Source: Actinomadura sp. J1-007 (lineage in GTDB: Bacteria > Actinomycetota > Actinomycetes > Streptosporangiales > Streptosporangiaceae). Taken from it: DNA of 64,000 nucleotides. The stretch's first letter is position 1; the number at the start of each line of letters is the position of its first letter. The stretch covers positions 4,898,001-4,962,000 of the forward strand of contig NZ_WING01000001.1 of assembly GCF_009793335.1 (NCBI RefSeq). The letters are read 5' to 3'. Shown piece by piece: positions 8,713 through 16,695 of this stretch. The notes under the pieces were generated by a model. The model was given only the letters and a program-made list of their open reading frames with translations. It had not been told where the DNA came from and searched no databases. Made by a program: the position numbers and the translations under genes.

Positions 8713-9744
8713 ATGGCGCTGAAATCCCTGCGGGACGTCAACCACAAGATCGTCGCGATCGTGACGCTGGCCGTGCTCGGCGCGGGCTGCGTGTTCGCGT
8801 TCGCCGTCGGGCAGCTCCACCTGTTCGACAGCGGCTACACCATGAGCGGGGAGTTCACCGACACCGCCGGGGTCAAGAAGGGCCAGGACGTACGGGTCGC
8901 GGGCGTCAAGGCGGGCCGGATCACCTCGGTGGAGCCCGACTTCAAGCACGGCCGCGTCATCATCAGCTGGCACGTCAACGCGGGCATCGACCTCGGCCCC
9001 GGCACCCGCGCCGAGATCCAGACGGCGACGCTGCTCGGCGGGCGCTACCTGCGGCTGTCCGGGCCCGTCGCCAAGCCGTACATGGCGAACGTGCCCGAGC
9101 CGCGGCGGCGGATCCCGCTCGCGCGCACCAGCGTCCCGTTCACCGTGCCGGAGGCGCTGGAGGGCGCGCAGAACATCGTCGGCAAGCTCGACCAGAAGAG
9201 CGTCGACAAGCTGCTCACCGAGGTCACCAAGATCAAGTCGCCGAGCGCGGCGCAGCTGCGCCGGATCCTGGAGAACGTCCAGGCGCTCTCGCGCACGCTG
9301 AACGACTCCTACCCCGAGATCGAGAAGCTGATCGAGGGCAGCAAGACCATCACCGGCACCCTCGCCGCCAAGGACGAGAAGCTGAAGCAGATCATCTCCT
9401 CCAGCCAGGTGCTGCTGAACACCCTGGTCCAGCGGCGCAACGAGCTGGCCTCCACGATCGGGCAGGGCAGCCGGACCGTCCGCACGCTGTCCAACACGAT
9501 CTCCCGCAACCAGAAGCAGCTGAACACGCTGCTGGACAACCTGCACCTGCTGACCACCCGGCTCGCGCCCAACATGGACGCGCTCAACACCGACTTCTCG
9601 CTGCTCGGCCCGACCTTCACCCAGGTCGCCAACCTCAAGGGCAACGGGCCGTGGGTCGAGGGCCTGCTCACCGGGCTCGGCCCGCTCCAGCCGGCCGGCC
9701 CGATCTCCACCCGCCGGCCACCGAAACAGGGAGGAGGCAACTGA
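8713..9744 (+). CDS. mceC: Mce family protein C
   Basis: The protein has 343 residues. It begins MALKSLRDVNHKIVAIVTLA with a single N-terminal membrane helix. The MCE domain reads 'SGEFTDTAGVKKGQDVRVAG', VKAGRITSVEPDFKHGRVII and TRAEIQTATLLGGRYLRLSG. A long helical region follows with heptad-like Leu spacing and ends in a Pro-rich tail. The ATG at 8713 was chosen because it directly precedes the conserved N-terminus. Its stop overlaps the mceD start as TGATG. It should assemble with the other five Mce proteins into one envelope-spanning lipid channel. Confidence 0.92.
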   Translation: MALKSLRDVNHKIVAIVTLAVLGAGCVFAFAVGQLHLFDSGYTMSGEFTDTAGVKKGQDVRVAGVKAGRITSVEPDFKHGRVIISWHVNAGIDLGPGTRAEIQTATLLGGRYLRLSGPVAKPYMANVPEPRRRIPLARTSVPFTVPEALEGAQNIVGKLDQKSVDKLLTEVTKIKSPSAAQLRRILENVQALSRTLNDSYPEIEKLIEGSKTITGTLAAKDEKLKQIISSSQVLLNTLVQRRNELASTIGQGSRTVRTLSNTISRNQKQLNTLLDNLHLLTTRLAPNMDALNTDFSLLGPTFTQVANLKGNGPWVEGLLTGLGPLQPAGPISTRRPPKQGGGN

Positions 9745-10790
9745 TGCGACCGCTCTGGAACCGGCGGGCCATCGGCCTCTGCCTCGCGCTGACCGCCGCC
9801 CTGCTCGTCTCCGCCGGCGGCTGCTCGCTCGGCGGCACGGGCGGCGGCGACCGGACCATGGTCGTCTACCTGACCAAGGCCCGCTCGTTCTACAAGGACT
9901 CCAAGGTCAAGGTGATGGGCTCGGACGTCGGCCTGGTGGACGACGTCGAGACCCAGGGCGACCGGATCAAGGTCACGTTCCACATCAAGGGCGACGTCCC
10001 GCTCCCGCGCGGCGTGCAGGCGTCGATCGTCCCGCTGAACCTCGTCGGCGAGCGCAACCTCGTGCTGCACCCCGCGTGGCGGCCCGGCGAGGCGAAGGAG
10101 ACCTCCGACCAGATCCCGATCGAGCGCACCCACGTCCCGGTCGAGGTGGACGACGCGCTCAGCTCGTTCACCAACCTCGCCAACGCGCTCGACCCGACCA
10201 AGATGCAGACCGCGCTCGGCAACGCCGCCGCCACGTTCAAGGGCAACGGCAAGGACTTCAACGCGACGCTGGAGCAGAGCTCCCGCCTGGTGGAGAACGT
10301 CGCCGGGCAGGACAAGGAGCTGATCCAGGTCGCGCGGAACCTCAGCCGCCTCGCCGGGGTGGTGCGGGGCCGCGAGGAGGTCCTCGGCACGATGATCCGC
10401 GACTTCGGCGAGGCCACCCGGGTCCTGTCGTCCGAGCGCGGCGAGCTCCAGGACCTGGTCAACGGCATCCTCGACCTGTCCAGGAACGGCGACAAGCTCC
10501 TCCAGAAGTACAAGGGGCAGCTCCCGTACGACCTGGCGGTGATCGGCCGCGTCGCGCTGGTGCTGAAGGGCAACTCCAAGTCGCTCGCGCAGCTCCTCCA
10601 GGCGCTGCCCGGCATCAGCGACGCGCTCGTCGGCGGCTACAACCCGAAGAACAAGTCGCTCCAGATCCGGTTCGCGACCGACGCGTTCCTGCGAACCTGG
10701 CTCAAGGGCCTGATGAACGACGACAACGTCGGCTGCCCGCTGCCGAAGCCCAACTCCAACTGCCCGTTCCAGCAGAACGGAGGCCACTGA
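9744..10790 (+). CDS. mceD: Mce family protein D
   Basis: The protein has 348 residues. The ATG at 9744 lies behind GGAGG (9731-9735). A signal-type helix (IGLCLALTAALLVSAGGC) leads into the MCE domain ('VVYLTKARSFYKDSKVKVMG', SDVGLVDDVETQGDRIKVTF, VQASIVPLNLVGERNLVL). The helical tunnel domain follows, with a Cys-containing end (GCPLPKPNSNCPF). The SAGGC sequence is a weak lipobox, so D may be lipid-anchored as well as E; normally only the E subunit is a lipoprotein. Its stop overlaps the mceE start (TGATG). Confidence 0.9.
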   Translation: MRPLWNRRAIGLCLALTAALLVSAGGCSLGGTGGGDRTMVVYLTKARSFYKDSKVKVMGSDVGLVDDVETQGDRIKVTFHIKGDVPLPRGVQASIVPLNLVGERNLVLHPAWRPGEAKETSDQIPIERTHVPVEVDDALSSFTNLANALDPTKMQTALGNAAATFKGNGKDFNATLEQSSRLVENVAGQDKELIQVARNLSRLAGVVRGREEVLGTMIRDFGEATRVLSSERGELQDLVNGILDLSRNGDKLLQKYKGQLPYDLAVIGRVALVLKGNSKSLAQLLQALPGISDALVGGYNPKNKSLQIRFATDAFLRTWLKGLMNDDNVGCPLPKPNSNCPFQQNGGH

Positions 10791-11908
10791 TGGGCCGCAA
10801 GGCGCTGGTGCTCGTGGTGGCCCTGGTCCTGTCGGTCTCGGGCTGCTCGTACAAGACGATGGGCGCGCCGGGCGGCGGGGTCACGCTCACCGCCACGTTC
10901 GACGACGCGCAGGGCCTGGTCGCCGGGCACAGCGTGAAGATGTCCGACCTCACGATCGGCAGCGTCAAGAAGGTGGAGCTGGACGGCTACCGCGCCAAGG
11001 CCACCCTGTCGATCAAGAAGGAGTACCGGATCCCGCAGGGCACCCGGGCGGAGATCAAGGTGACCTCGCTGCTCGGCGAGAACTATGTGGACCTGCTGAT
11101 GCCGCCGGGCGGCAGCATGGACCGCGGGCCGTACCTGGCGAACCGGGCGGCGATCGCCGACACCAGCGTCCAGCCGGCGTTCGAGCAGGTCATCGGGCAG
11201 ACCGGGCCGCTGCTCAAGGCGCTGGCCGGGGACGACATCGCGACCGTCGTCAACGCCGGCGCGACCGCGCTGGACGGCAACGGCAAGAAGCTCAACACCG
11301 CCATCGCCAAGACCAACGACCTGCTGAAGATCTTCGCCGACCAGCGCGGCGAGCTGGGCCGGGCGGTCGACAACTTCGCCACGCTCGGCCGGTCGCTGGC
11401 CAAGGGCGGCGACGAGCTCGACGAGGCGCCCGTCCAGCTCCAGCGCACCACGCAGGTGCTCAACGACAACAAGAACAAGATCCTCAAGACCGTCGAGCGG
11501 CTCACCCGGATGGCGGCCGAGCTGAACGACAAGGTGCTGGAGGGGCGGATCACCCGGTTCCGCAACCTGCTGCGCGACCTCGACCCGGTCCTCGCGCAGC
11601 TCGGCGGCAACCGCAAGCGCCTCACCGACCTGGTGAACGGCCTGGTCAAGTTCGAGGACAAGCTGCCGAGGGCGAGCTACGACGGCCAGCTGCTGCTCTA
11701 CCCGATCCTGCGGGTCGTGTGGCCGGACGGGACGCCGCTGATCCCCGGGCTCGGCGGCAACAACCCGAAGGCGGGCAAGGGCGGTAAGAACGCCAGGGGC
11801 CAGGGCGGCGGGCAGGGCGGCGGAGCGGCGCCCGAGGGGCCGCGGCTGCCGAAGGACCTGCGCGGCGCGCTGCCGGACCTCGACAAGTTCTGGGAGCGGC
11901 AGCGATGA
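10790..11908 (+). CDS. mceE: Mce family lipoprotein E (LprK-like)
   Basis: The protein has 372 residues. The N-terminus ALVLVVALVLSVSGC is a clear lipoprotein signal peptide (VSGC lipobox), the hallmark of the fifth Mce subunit. The MCE domain follows: LTATFDDAQGLVAGHSVKMS, 'DLTIGSVKKVELDGYRAKAT', TRAEIKVTSLLGENYVDLLM. The helical domain contains LDGNGKKLNTAIAKTNDLLK-type repeats. A Gly/Lys-rich linker around 11758-11840 precedes the last helix. The start was set by the TGATG overlap with mceD and the immediate signal peptide. It overlaps mceF by four bases. Confidence 0.92.
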   Translation: MGRKALVLVVALVLSVSGCSYKTMGAPGGGVTLTATFDDAQGLVAGHSVKMSDLTIGSVKKVELDGYRAKATLSIKKEYRIPQGTRAEIKVTSLLGENYVDLLMPPGGSMDRGPYLANRAAIADTSVQPAFEQVIGQTGPLLKALAGDDIATVVNAGATALDGNGKKLNTAIAKTNDLLKIFADQRGELGRAVDNFATLGRSLAKGGDELDEAPVQLQRTTQVLNDNKNKILKTVERLTRMAAELNDKVLEGRITRFRNLLRDLDPVLAQLGGNRKRLTDLVNGLVKFEDKLPRASYDGQLLLYPILRVVWPDGTPLIPGLGGNNPKAGKGGKNARGQGGGQGGGAAPEGPRLPKDLRGALPDLDKFWERQR

Positions 11909-13200
11909 GCAGGCGCCTGACGATCAACCTGGCGGTGTTCGCCGCCCTCGCCGTGATCATGGTGGTGTGGGCGTTCAACAACGTCGTCCGGTTCGACTTC
12001 ATCGACCGGCCGTACCACATCACGGTCGAGTTCGAGTCCTCGCCCGGCCTGCACCCCGGCTTCGAGGTCGACTACCTCGGGCTGCGCGTCGGCAAGATCG
12101 ACTCGGTGAAGCTGGTCGGCAAGAAGGTCGTGGTCCGGCTCGACATGGAGAAGGGCGTCAAGGTGCCGCAGGGCGTCACCGCCGCCGCCGCGCGCAAGTC
12201 CGCGGTCGGCGAGCCCGTCGTCGAGCTGACGCCCGCCCCGGGCAAGGGCGGCGCGCCGCCGCTGCGCGCGAACGCGGTCATCCCGGTCGAGCAGACCAAG
12301 GTCCCGCCGAAGTACGGCGACCTGTTCGGCGCGGTCATCCAGACGCTGAAGGCCATCAAGCCGGAGGACGCCCGCACGCTCACCCACGAGCTCGCCGAGG
12401 GCTGGGCCGGCCGCGAGGACTCGCTGCGCCAGATCATCAATGGCGGCGACCAGCTCACCACCACGTTCGCCGACAACACCGAGCTCCTCGACGGGCTCAC
12501 CAAGGACCTCGGCAAGATCACCAACGTGCTGAACCGCAACCGCGGGCAGCTCGGCGCGGGGATCGACAACCTCGCCGCCCTCACCGGCGCGCTCGCGCAG
12601 GTGCGCGGCCAGATCGCCGAGCTGCGCGACAACGGCCCCGACCTGCTGAGCACGGTCAACAAGCTGCTGGACGAGACGGGCCCCGACTTCGAGTGCACTG
12701 TTGACCAGCTCGGTACGCTCGGTTTCAGCCGGTACAACCCCGACTACCTGTCGGACCTGAGCGACACCCTCGCGAAGGCTCCGCAATTGAAGGTCGTGCT
12801 CGACAACGTGATCGGGCGGGACCAGGGCCAGCCGGTCCTCAACGTGGTCTTCCTGGTCACCCTCAAGAAGCTCGCGACGGTGGAGTACAAGTACCCGATG
12901 CCGCAGCCCGCGGTGAACAAGGTCCCGACCTGCGAGGGCGGCCGTACCCCGGCGCTCACCAAGCAGAAGCCGTACAAGGCGAAGGACCCCGGCGCGACCA
13001 TCCCGACGCACGACCCGTCCTACAAGAACATGCAGGCGGAGAACGCCGCGAACAAGGCCGACCAGGACTCTTCTGGCGGACCGCCGCTTTGGCTAGTGTA
13101 CGTTCCCCCGGTCATCGCGCTGCTGGTGCTGGTCAGGGTCATGCTGCGCTCGGTTCCCGTGATGTCCCGCCTGTCCCGGCTGCGGCGCGGCAGGGACTGA
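11905..13200 (+). CDS. mceF: Mce family protein F
   Basis: The protein has 431 residues and is the last Mce subunit. It has an N-terminal membrane helix (LAVFAALAVIMVVWAFNNVV), an MCE domain ('ITVEFESSPGLHPGFEVDYL', GLRVGKIDSVKLVGKKVVVR, VPQGVTAAAARKSAVGEPVV) and the long helical region. A second membrane helix near the C-terminus (LWLVYVPPVIALLVLVRVML) is an uncommon addition that would anchor both ends of the subunit. Its stop is 25 bases before the Mce-associated gene. The operon order of two YrbE proteins then A-F is the canonical one. Confidence 0.92.
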   Translation: MSRRLTINLAVFAALAVIMVVWAFNNVVRFDFIDRPYHITVEFESSPGLHPGFEVDYLGLRVGKIDSVKLVGKKVVVRLDMEKGVKVPQGVTAAAARKSAVGEPVVELTPAPGKGGAPPLRANAVIPVEQTKVPPKYGDLFGAVIQTLKAIKPEDARTLTHELAEGWAGREDSLRQIINGGDQLTTTFADNTELLDGLTKDLGKITNVLNRNRGQLGAGIDNLAALTGALAQVRGQIAELRDNGPDLLSTVNKLLDETGPDFECTVDQLGTLGFSRYNPDYLSDLSDTLAKAPQLKVVLDNVIGRDQGQPVLNVVFLVTLKKLATVEYKYPMPQPAVNKVPTCEGGRTPALTKQKPYKAKDPGATIPTHDPSYKNMQAENAANKADQDSSGGPPLWLVYVPPVIALLVLVRVMLRSVPVMSRLSRLRRGRD

Positions 13201-13225
13201 CCCCAACCCCCGAGGAGTACCTGAA

Positions 13226-14299
13226 GTGACTGCCAAGACCACCAAGGGCACCGAGGACGCCGCGGAGACCGACGTCGCCGATGCGGACGCCCCCTCGGCC
13301 GCGGAGGTCGAGGCGCCGGGCGCGAAGGCCGTCGCCGACGAGACCGGCGAGACCGGCAAGCCCGACGAGGTCGGCGAGGAGCGGGAGGCGGCGGCCGGGC
13401 CGGCGGCGCGGCCCGCCAAGCGCAAGCGGCGGGTCCGGGTCATCGAGGTCATCGACGACGAGGACCTCGACGAGGTGCTGGAGGCGATCGACGCCGAGGA
13501 CGACGACGAGGAGGCCGCCCGTCCGGCCAAGCCGTCCAAGCCCGCCGCGCCGAAGCCCGCGGCCAAGCGCACCGTCGAACGCATCGACCCGCCCGCCGAG
13601 GACGACGGGGACGCCGCCGCGGCAGGCTCCAAGGGGTACGGCGCGATCCGCGAGGAGATCGCCGCAGAGAAGGCCGCCAAGGACGGCGTGCCCAGGACGA
13701 CCGTGTTCGGCCTCGGCGTCGTTCCGGCGGTCGTTGTGGTGGTGCTCGTCGCGCTGCTGGCGAGCCTCGCGATCTGGCAGTGGACGAGCGCGAGCGACAA
13801 GGCCGCCAAGGAGGCCGAGCGCAAGAAGATCGTCGAGGTCGCCACAGGCTACGGCGACACCGCGCTGTCCTACAACGCCTCCAACTACCAGTCGCAGATG
13901 GAGAAGGCCCAGAAGTACATGGGCGGCGACCTGCTGGAGAGCTACAAGCAGTCCACGCTCCCGAACCTCGGCAACACGTTCAAGAGCAACCCGCAGCTCG
14001 CGCTGTCGTCCAAGACCGGCCAGGTCTTCGTGGGATCGGTCGACGGCAAGTTCGCCACCGCCGTGGTCATGGCCGACATCGGGGTGACCAGCAAGGACGG
14101 CACCAACACCGAGCCGTCCACGCTGATCAGGCTGGCCCTGGCCAAGATCGACGGCAAGTGGAAGGTCACCAAGATCTACGCGTCCGGGCAGAACGACTCG
14201 ACCCCGGCGGGCGGCACCGGCCAGAACGGGCTCCCCGGCACCGGCGGCACGCCGAGCGGCCAGCCGTCCAGCGGCAAGTCGGAGAAGCCGAAGAACTGA
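13226..14299 (+). CDS. Mce-associated membrane protein
   Basis: The protein has 357 residues, with a GTG start behind GAGGAG. The first ~150 residues are charged, Ala/Glu/Asp/Lys-rich and probably disordered. One membrane helix (VVPAVVVVVLVALLASLAIW, around residue 170) separates this cytoplasmic part from an outer domain of the Mas/Mam type: 'AEAERKKIVEVATGYGDTAL'-like start, SYNASNYQSQMEKAQKYMGG, and 'IRLALAKIDGKWKVTKIYAS'. The tail is Gly/Ser/Thr-rich. Such proteins stabilise Mce complexes in mycobacteria; that role here rests on family and operon position. Confidence 0.85.
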   Translation: MTAKTTKGTEDAAETDVADADAPSAAEVEAPGAKAVADETGETGKPDEVGEEREAAAGPAARPAKRKRRVRVIEVIDDEDLDEVLEAIDAEDDDEEAARPAKPSKPAAPKPAAKRTVERIDPPAEDDGDAAAAGSKGYGAIREEIAAEKAAKDGVPRTTVFGLGVVPAVVVVVLVALLASLAIWQWTSASDKAAKEAERKKIVEVATGYGDTALSYNASNYQSQMEKAQKYMGGDLLESYKQSTLPNLGNTFKSNPQLALSSKTGQVFVGSVDGKFATAVVMADIGVTSKDGTNTEPSTLIRLALAKIDGKWKVTKIYASGQNDSTPAGGTGQNGLPGTGGTPSGQPSSGKSEKPKN

Positions 14300-14328
14300 C
14301 CCTTCCGAGGCCCCGTCCCGTGATCGAC

Positions 14329-14360
14329 GCGCCCCGCACGCCGGAAGCCGTGCGGGGCGC
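14329..14360 (+). terminator. Terminator hairpin of the Mce operon
   Basis: A perfect 12-bp inverted repeat (GCGCCCCGCACG and its complement) encloses an 8-base loop. It lies 30 bases after the stop of the last Mce operon gene and just before the next MarR gene. There is no U-tract, which is normal for high-GC actinomycete terminators. Confidence 0.75.
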
Positions 14361-14399
14361 GACGCGTTGAACGAGGATGGGGGCGAGGGGACGGGGGAC

Positions 14400-14903
14400 A
14401 TGGACACGACGACGGGAGCGCGCTCCCAGGGACTCGCCGAGGTCCCGGACACGGCCGTGCTGCGGGAGTTCGGCGACCTGCTGGTGACGGCCGGGCTGCT
14501 GGAACGGATCGCGGCGCGCGAGCTGGAGCGCCGGGTCGGCCTCCGGCACGCGGCGTTCGAGGTGCTGCTCCGGCTGTCGGACGCGGGCGACGACCGCCCG
14601 CGGTCGATGGGCCGCCTCGCCGAGGAGCTGATCCTGACCAGCGGCGGGATGACCCGGCTGATCGACCGGATGGAGGCGGCGGGGCTCGTCCGGCGGCAGG
14701 CCGCCGAGGGCGACCGGCGGCGCCAGATGGTGGGCCTCACCGCGGAGGGCCGCCGCAAGCTCGACGAGGGGCGGCGCGTGCACTCCGAGACGCTGCGCGC
14801 CCACTTCGCCGCGCCCCTCACGTCCGCGCAGCGCACCGCCCTTGCGGACGCCCTGGCGTCCCTCCGAGCCCACGCCAAAGAAGAACTCGGCACCCTCCGC
14901 TGA
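14400..14903 (+). CDS. MarR family transcriptional regulator
   Basis: The protein has 167 residues from the ATG at 14400; a TTG 33 bases upstream would also be in frame but lacks a good ribosome-binding site. The winged-helix core reads LRHAAFEVLLRLSDA, 'MGRLAEELILTSGGMTRLID', MEAAGLVRRQAAEGDRRRQM, LTAEGRRKLDEG, which is the MarR pattern with the DRRRQ wing. It follows the Mce terminator and converges with the dioxygenase, so a link to either is uncertain. Ligand unknown. Confidence 0.87.
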   Translation: MDTTTGARSQGLAEVPDTAVLREFGDLLVTAGLLERIAARELERRVGLRHAAFEVLLRLSDAGDDRPRSMGRLAEELILTSGGMTRLIDRMEAAGLVRRQAAEGDRRRQMVGLTAEGRRKLDEGRRVHSETLRAHFAAPLTSAQRTALADALASLRAHAKEELGTLR

Positions 14904-14907
14904 CCCA

Positions 14908-14932
14908 CGCCCGCGCGCTGGGCGCGCGGGCG
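14908..14932. terminator. Bidirectional terminator hairpin
   Basis: An 11-bp perfect stem (CGCCCGCGCGC and its complement) with a 3-base loop lies 5 bases after the MarR stop. It sits between two convergent genes and could serve both. Confidence 0.6.
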
Positions 14933-14994
14933 GGGTCGCCGGGGCGCGGCGCGCTCCGGTGCGAGGCGGGGCGCGCCGCGGGCTCGGGGGCGGG

Positions 14995-15882
14995 TCAGAG
15001 GTAGCGGGCGGCGTTGGCCTCGGCCGGGGCGTCCTCGCCCGTCACGCCGTTCGGGCCCTTCGGGACGCCGTTGTCGATCTCGGCGGGGCAGTTGATCGTG
15101 ACGCGGTGCATCTTGCGGCGCTGGGTGTAGTCGGCGACCGCGTAGTGCTGCGTCGGACGGTTGTCCCAGAACGCCAGCGTGCCGACCCGCCACTTCAGCC
15201 GGACCTGGAACTGCGGGTCGCGGACGGCGTCGAACAGCAGCGGCAGGATCGCCTCGTTCTCGCGGCGGGACAGGCCGATGAGGCGGGTGACCGAGGACCG
15301 GTTGACGTAGAGGGCCTTGCGGCCGGTCTCCGGGTGGACGCGGACGACGGGGTGGGTGACCGGGGGGTTCTTGTCCTGCATGGCGCGCAGGTCCATGTGG
15401 TGGCCCTTGTCGATGGCCTTGGTGACCGACATGGTCAGGTCGTGCTCGGCGTACAGCTCGTCGCAGAGCCGCTGGAGCCAGGGCGCGAGCGAGTCGTAGG
15501 CCATGTACATGTTGGCCCAGAGGGTGTCGCCGCCGACCTCGGGCAGGATGACCGCGCGCAGCAGCGACCCCATCGGGGGCGTGGTCATGAACGTGTTGTC
15601 GCTGTGCCACTGGTCCCCGCCCTCGCCCTGGGGGTCGGTCTGGTCCAGGACGTGGACGGGGCTGCCCGAGGTGTCCATCGGCGGCAGGTTGGCGGTGCCG
15701 AACTGCTTGGCGAACGCCACGTGCTCCTCGTCGCTGATGTGCTGGTCGCGGAAGAACAGGACCATGTGCTTCAGCAGCCCGTCGCGGATCTGCTGGGTCT
15801 GCTCGGCGTCGAGGGGCTTGCCGAGATCGACGCCGCTGACCTCGGCGCCGATGTTCCGGGTCATGGGGTGGAATTCGATCAT
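14995..15882 (-). CDS. TauD/TfdA family Fe(II)/2-oxoglutarate dioxygenase
   Basis: The protein has 295 residues. The ATG at 15882 was chosen because GAGGGAGG precedes it and MIEFHPMTRNIGAEVSG is the usual family start. Iron ligands are visible: H93 and D95 in DQWHSDNTF, and a distal His in RKMHRVTIN; an Arg follows for 2-oxoglutarate binding. Family members hydroxylate taurine, alkyl sulfates, herbicide-like phenoxy acids or amino-acid-derived substrates. Length and motifs are complete, so the enzyme is probably active, but the substrate cannot be assigned. It stands alone between rpsD and a MarR gene. Confidence 0.88.
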   Translation of the reverse strand: MIEFHPMTRNIGAEVSGVDLGKPLDAEQTQQIRDGLLKHMVLFFRDQHISDEEHVAFAKQFGTANLPPMDTSGSPVHVLDQTDPQGEGGDQWHSDNTFMTTPPMGSLLRAVILPEVGGDTLWANMYMAYDSLAPWLQRLCDELYAEHDLTMSVTKAIDKGHHMDLRAMQDKNPPVTHPVVRVHPETGRKALYVNRSSVTRLIGLSRRENEAILPLLFDAVRDPQFQVRLKWRVGTLAFWDNRPTQHYAVADYTQRRKMHRVTINCPAEIDNGVPKGPNGVTGEDAPAEANAARYL

Positions 15883-16019
15883 GTCCTGGGCCTCCCTCGG
15901 GGTGGGTGTCCGCTCGGTCGTCCACGCTCGCACGCTCAGCCAAGCAATCGCTAGGTTGATGGTAACCGATGCGGACGGACACCTGTCCAGAGGGCGGGCC
16001 GCCGGAACGTCCCGCCGGC

Positions 16020-16625
16020 TCAGCGGGAGTAGTGCTCGACCACGAGCTGCTCGTCGCAGATCACCGGGATCTCGCGCCGTTCGGGCAGCCGGGCGAGCCG
16101 CGCGGCGAGGGCGTCGGCGCGCACCTCCAGGTAGGGCGGCACCTGCTCGGCGTGCCCGCCGGCCGCGGCGACCTGGAACGGGACCATCGAACGGCTCCGC
16201 TCGGCGATCGTGATCACGTCGCCGGGCACCAGCCGGTAGGACGGGCGGTCGACGCGGCGGCCGTTGACCAGCACGTGCCGGTGCACGACGAACTGCCGCG
16301 CCTGGTAGATCGTGCGCGCGAAGCCGGAGCGCAGCACCAGCGCGTCGAGGCGGCGCTCCAGATCGACGATCAGCGCCTCGCCGGTCTTGCCCTCGATCTT
16401 CGACGCCTTCGCGAACGCGTTGCGGAGCTGGGCCTCGCGGATGTTGTACTGCGCGCGCAGCCGCTGCTTCTCGCGCAGCCGGACCTTGTAGTCGGTCTCC
16501 TGCTTGCGGGCGCGGCCGTGCACGCCCGGCGGGTAGGGACGGGCCTCGAAGTACTTGACGCTCTTCGGGGTCAGCGGGATGCCGAGCGCCCGGGAGAGCC
16601 GGACCTTCGGACGGGGGTTGTTCAA
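16020..16625 (-). CDS. rpsD: 30S ribosomal protein S4, cysteine-free form
   Basis: The protein has 201 residues. A TTG start with GGAGG (complement of 16632-16636) gives MNNPRPKVRLSRALGIPLTP. S4 features include KYFEARPYPPGVHGRARKQE, 'RLREKQRLRAQYNIREAQL', the S4 RNA-binding segment RRLDALVLRSGFARTIYQAR and VHRHVLVNGRRVDRPSYRLV. The N-terminal zinc-binding cysteines of the other S4 type are missing; only one Cys occurs in the protein. S4 nucleates 30S assembly and binds 16S rRNA. It is a stand-alone gene, as in other actinomycetes. Two overlapping iron-type boxes lie just upstream (see next entry) and overlap its likely promoter. Confidence 0.95.
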   Translation of the reverse strand: MNNPRPKVRLSRALGIPLTPKSVKYFEARPYPPGVHGRARKQETDYKVRLREKQRLRAQYNIREAQLRNAFAKASKIEGKTGEALIVDLERRLDALVLRSGFARTIYQARQFVVHRHVLVNGRRVDRPSYRLVPGDVITIAERSRSMVPFQVAAAGGHAEQVPPYLEVRADALAARLARLPERREIPVICDEQLVVEHYSR

Positions 16626-16641
16626 CGTGTGCCTCCAGTGG

Positions 16642-16675
16642 TTAGGTAAGCCTTACTTAGGTAACCCTAACTTAG
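16642..16675. promoter_or_regulatory. Two overlapping IdeR/DtxR-like iron boxes
   Basis: TTAGGTAAGCCTTACTTAG (16642-16660) and TTAGGTAACCCTAACTTAG (16657-16675) share four bases. Each resembles the actinobacterial iron-repressor consensus TTAGGTTAGSCTAACCTAA; the first has a central GTAAG-C-CTTAC inverted repeat. They lie 17 bases upstream of the rpsD start and 21 bases upstream of the GTG of the HugZ-like gene, so either or both could be iron-regulated. The heme/iron-linked neighbour makes the rightward gene the more likely target. Confidence 0.7.
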
Positions 16676-16695
16676 TGGGTCAAGGGGAGGGCGCG

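Noticed and set aside
13139..15982. Very long minus-strand frame across three genes
   Set aside because: High GC creates long stop-free frames; here it covers real plus-strand genes and includes sequence of the dioxygenase in the wrong frame.
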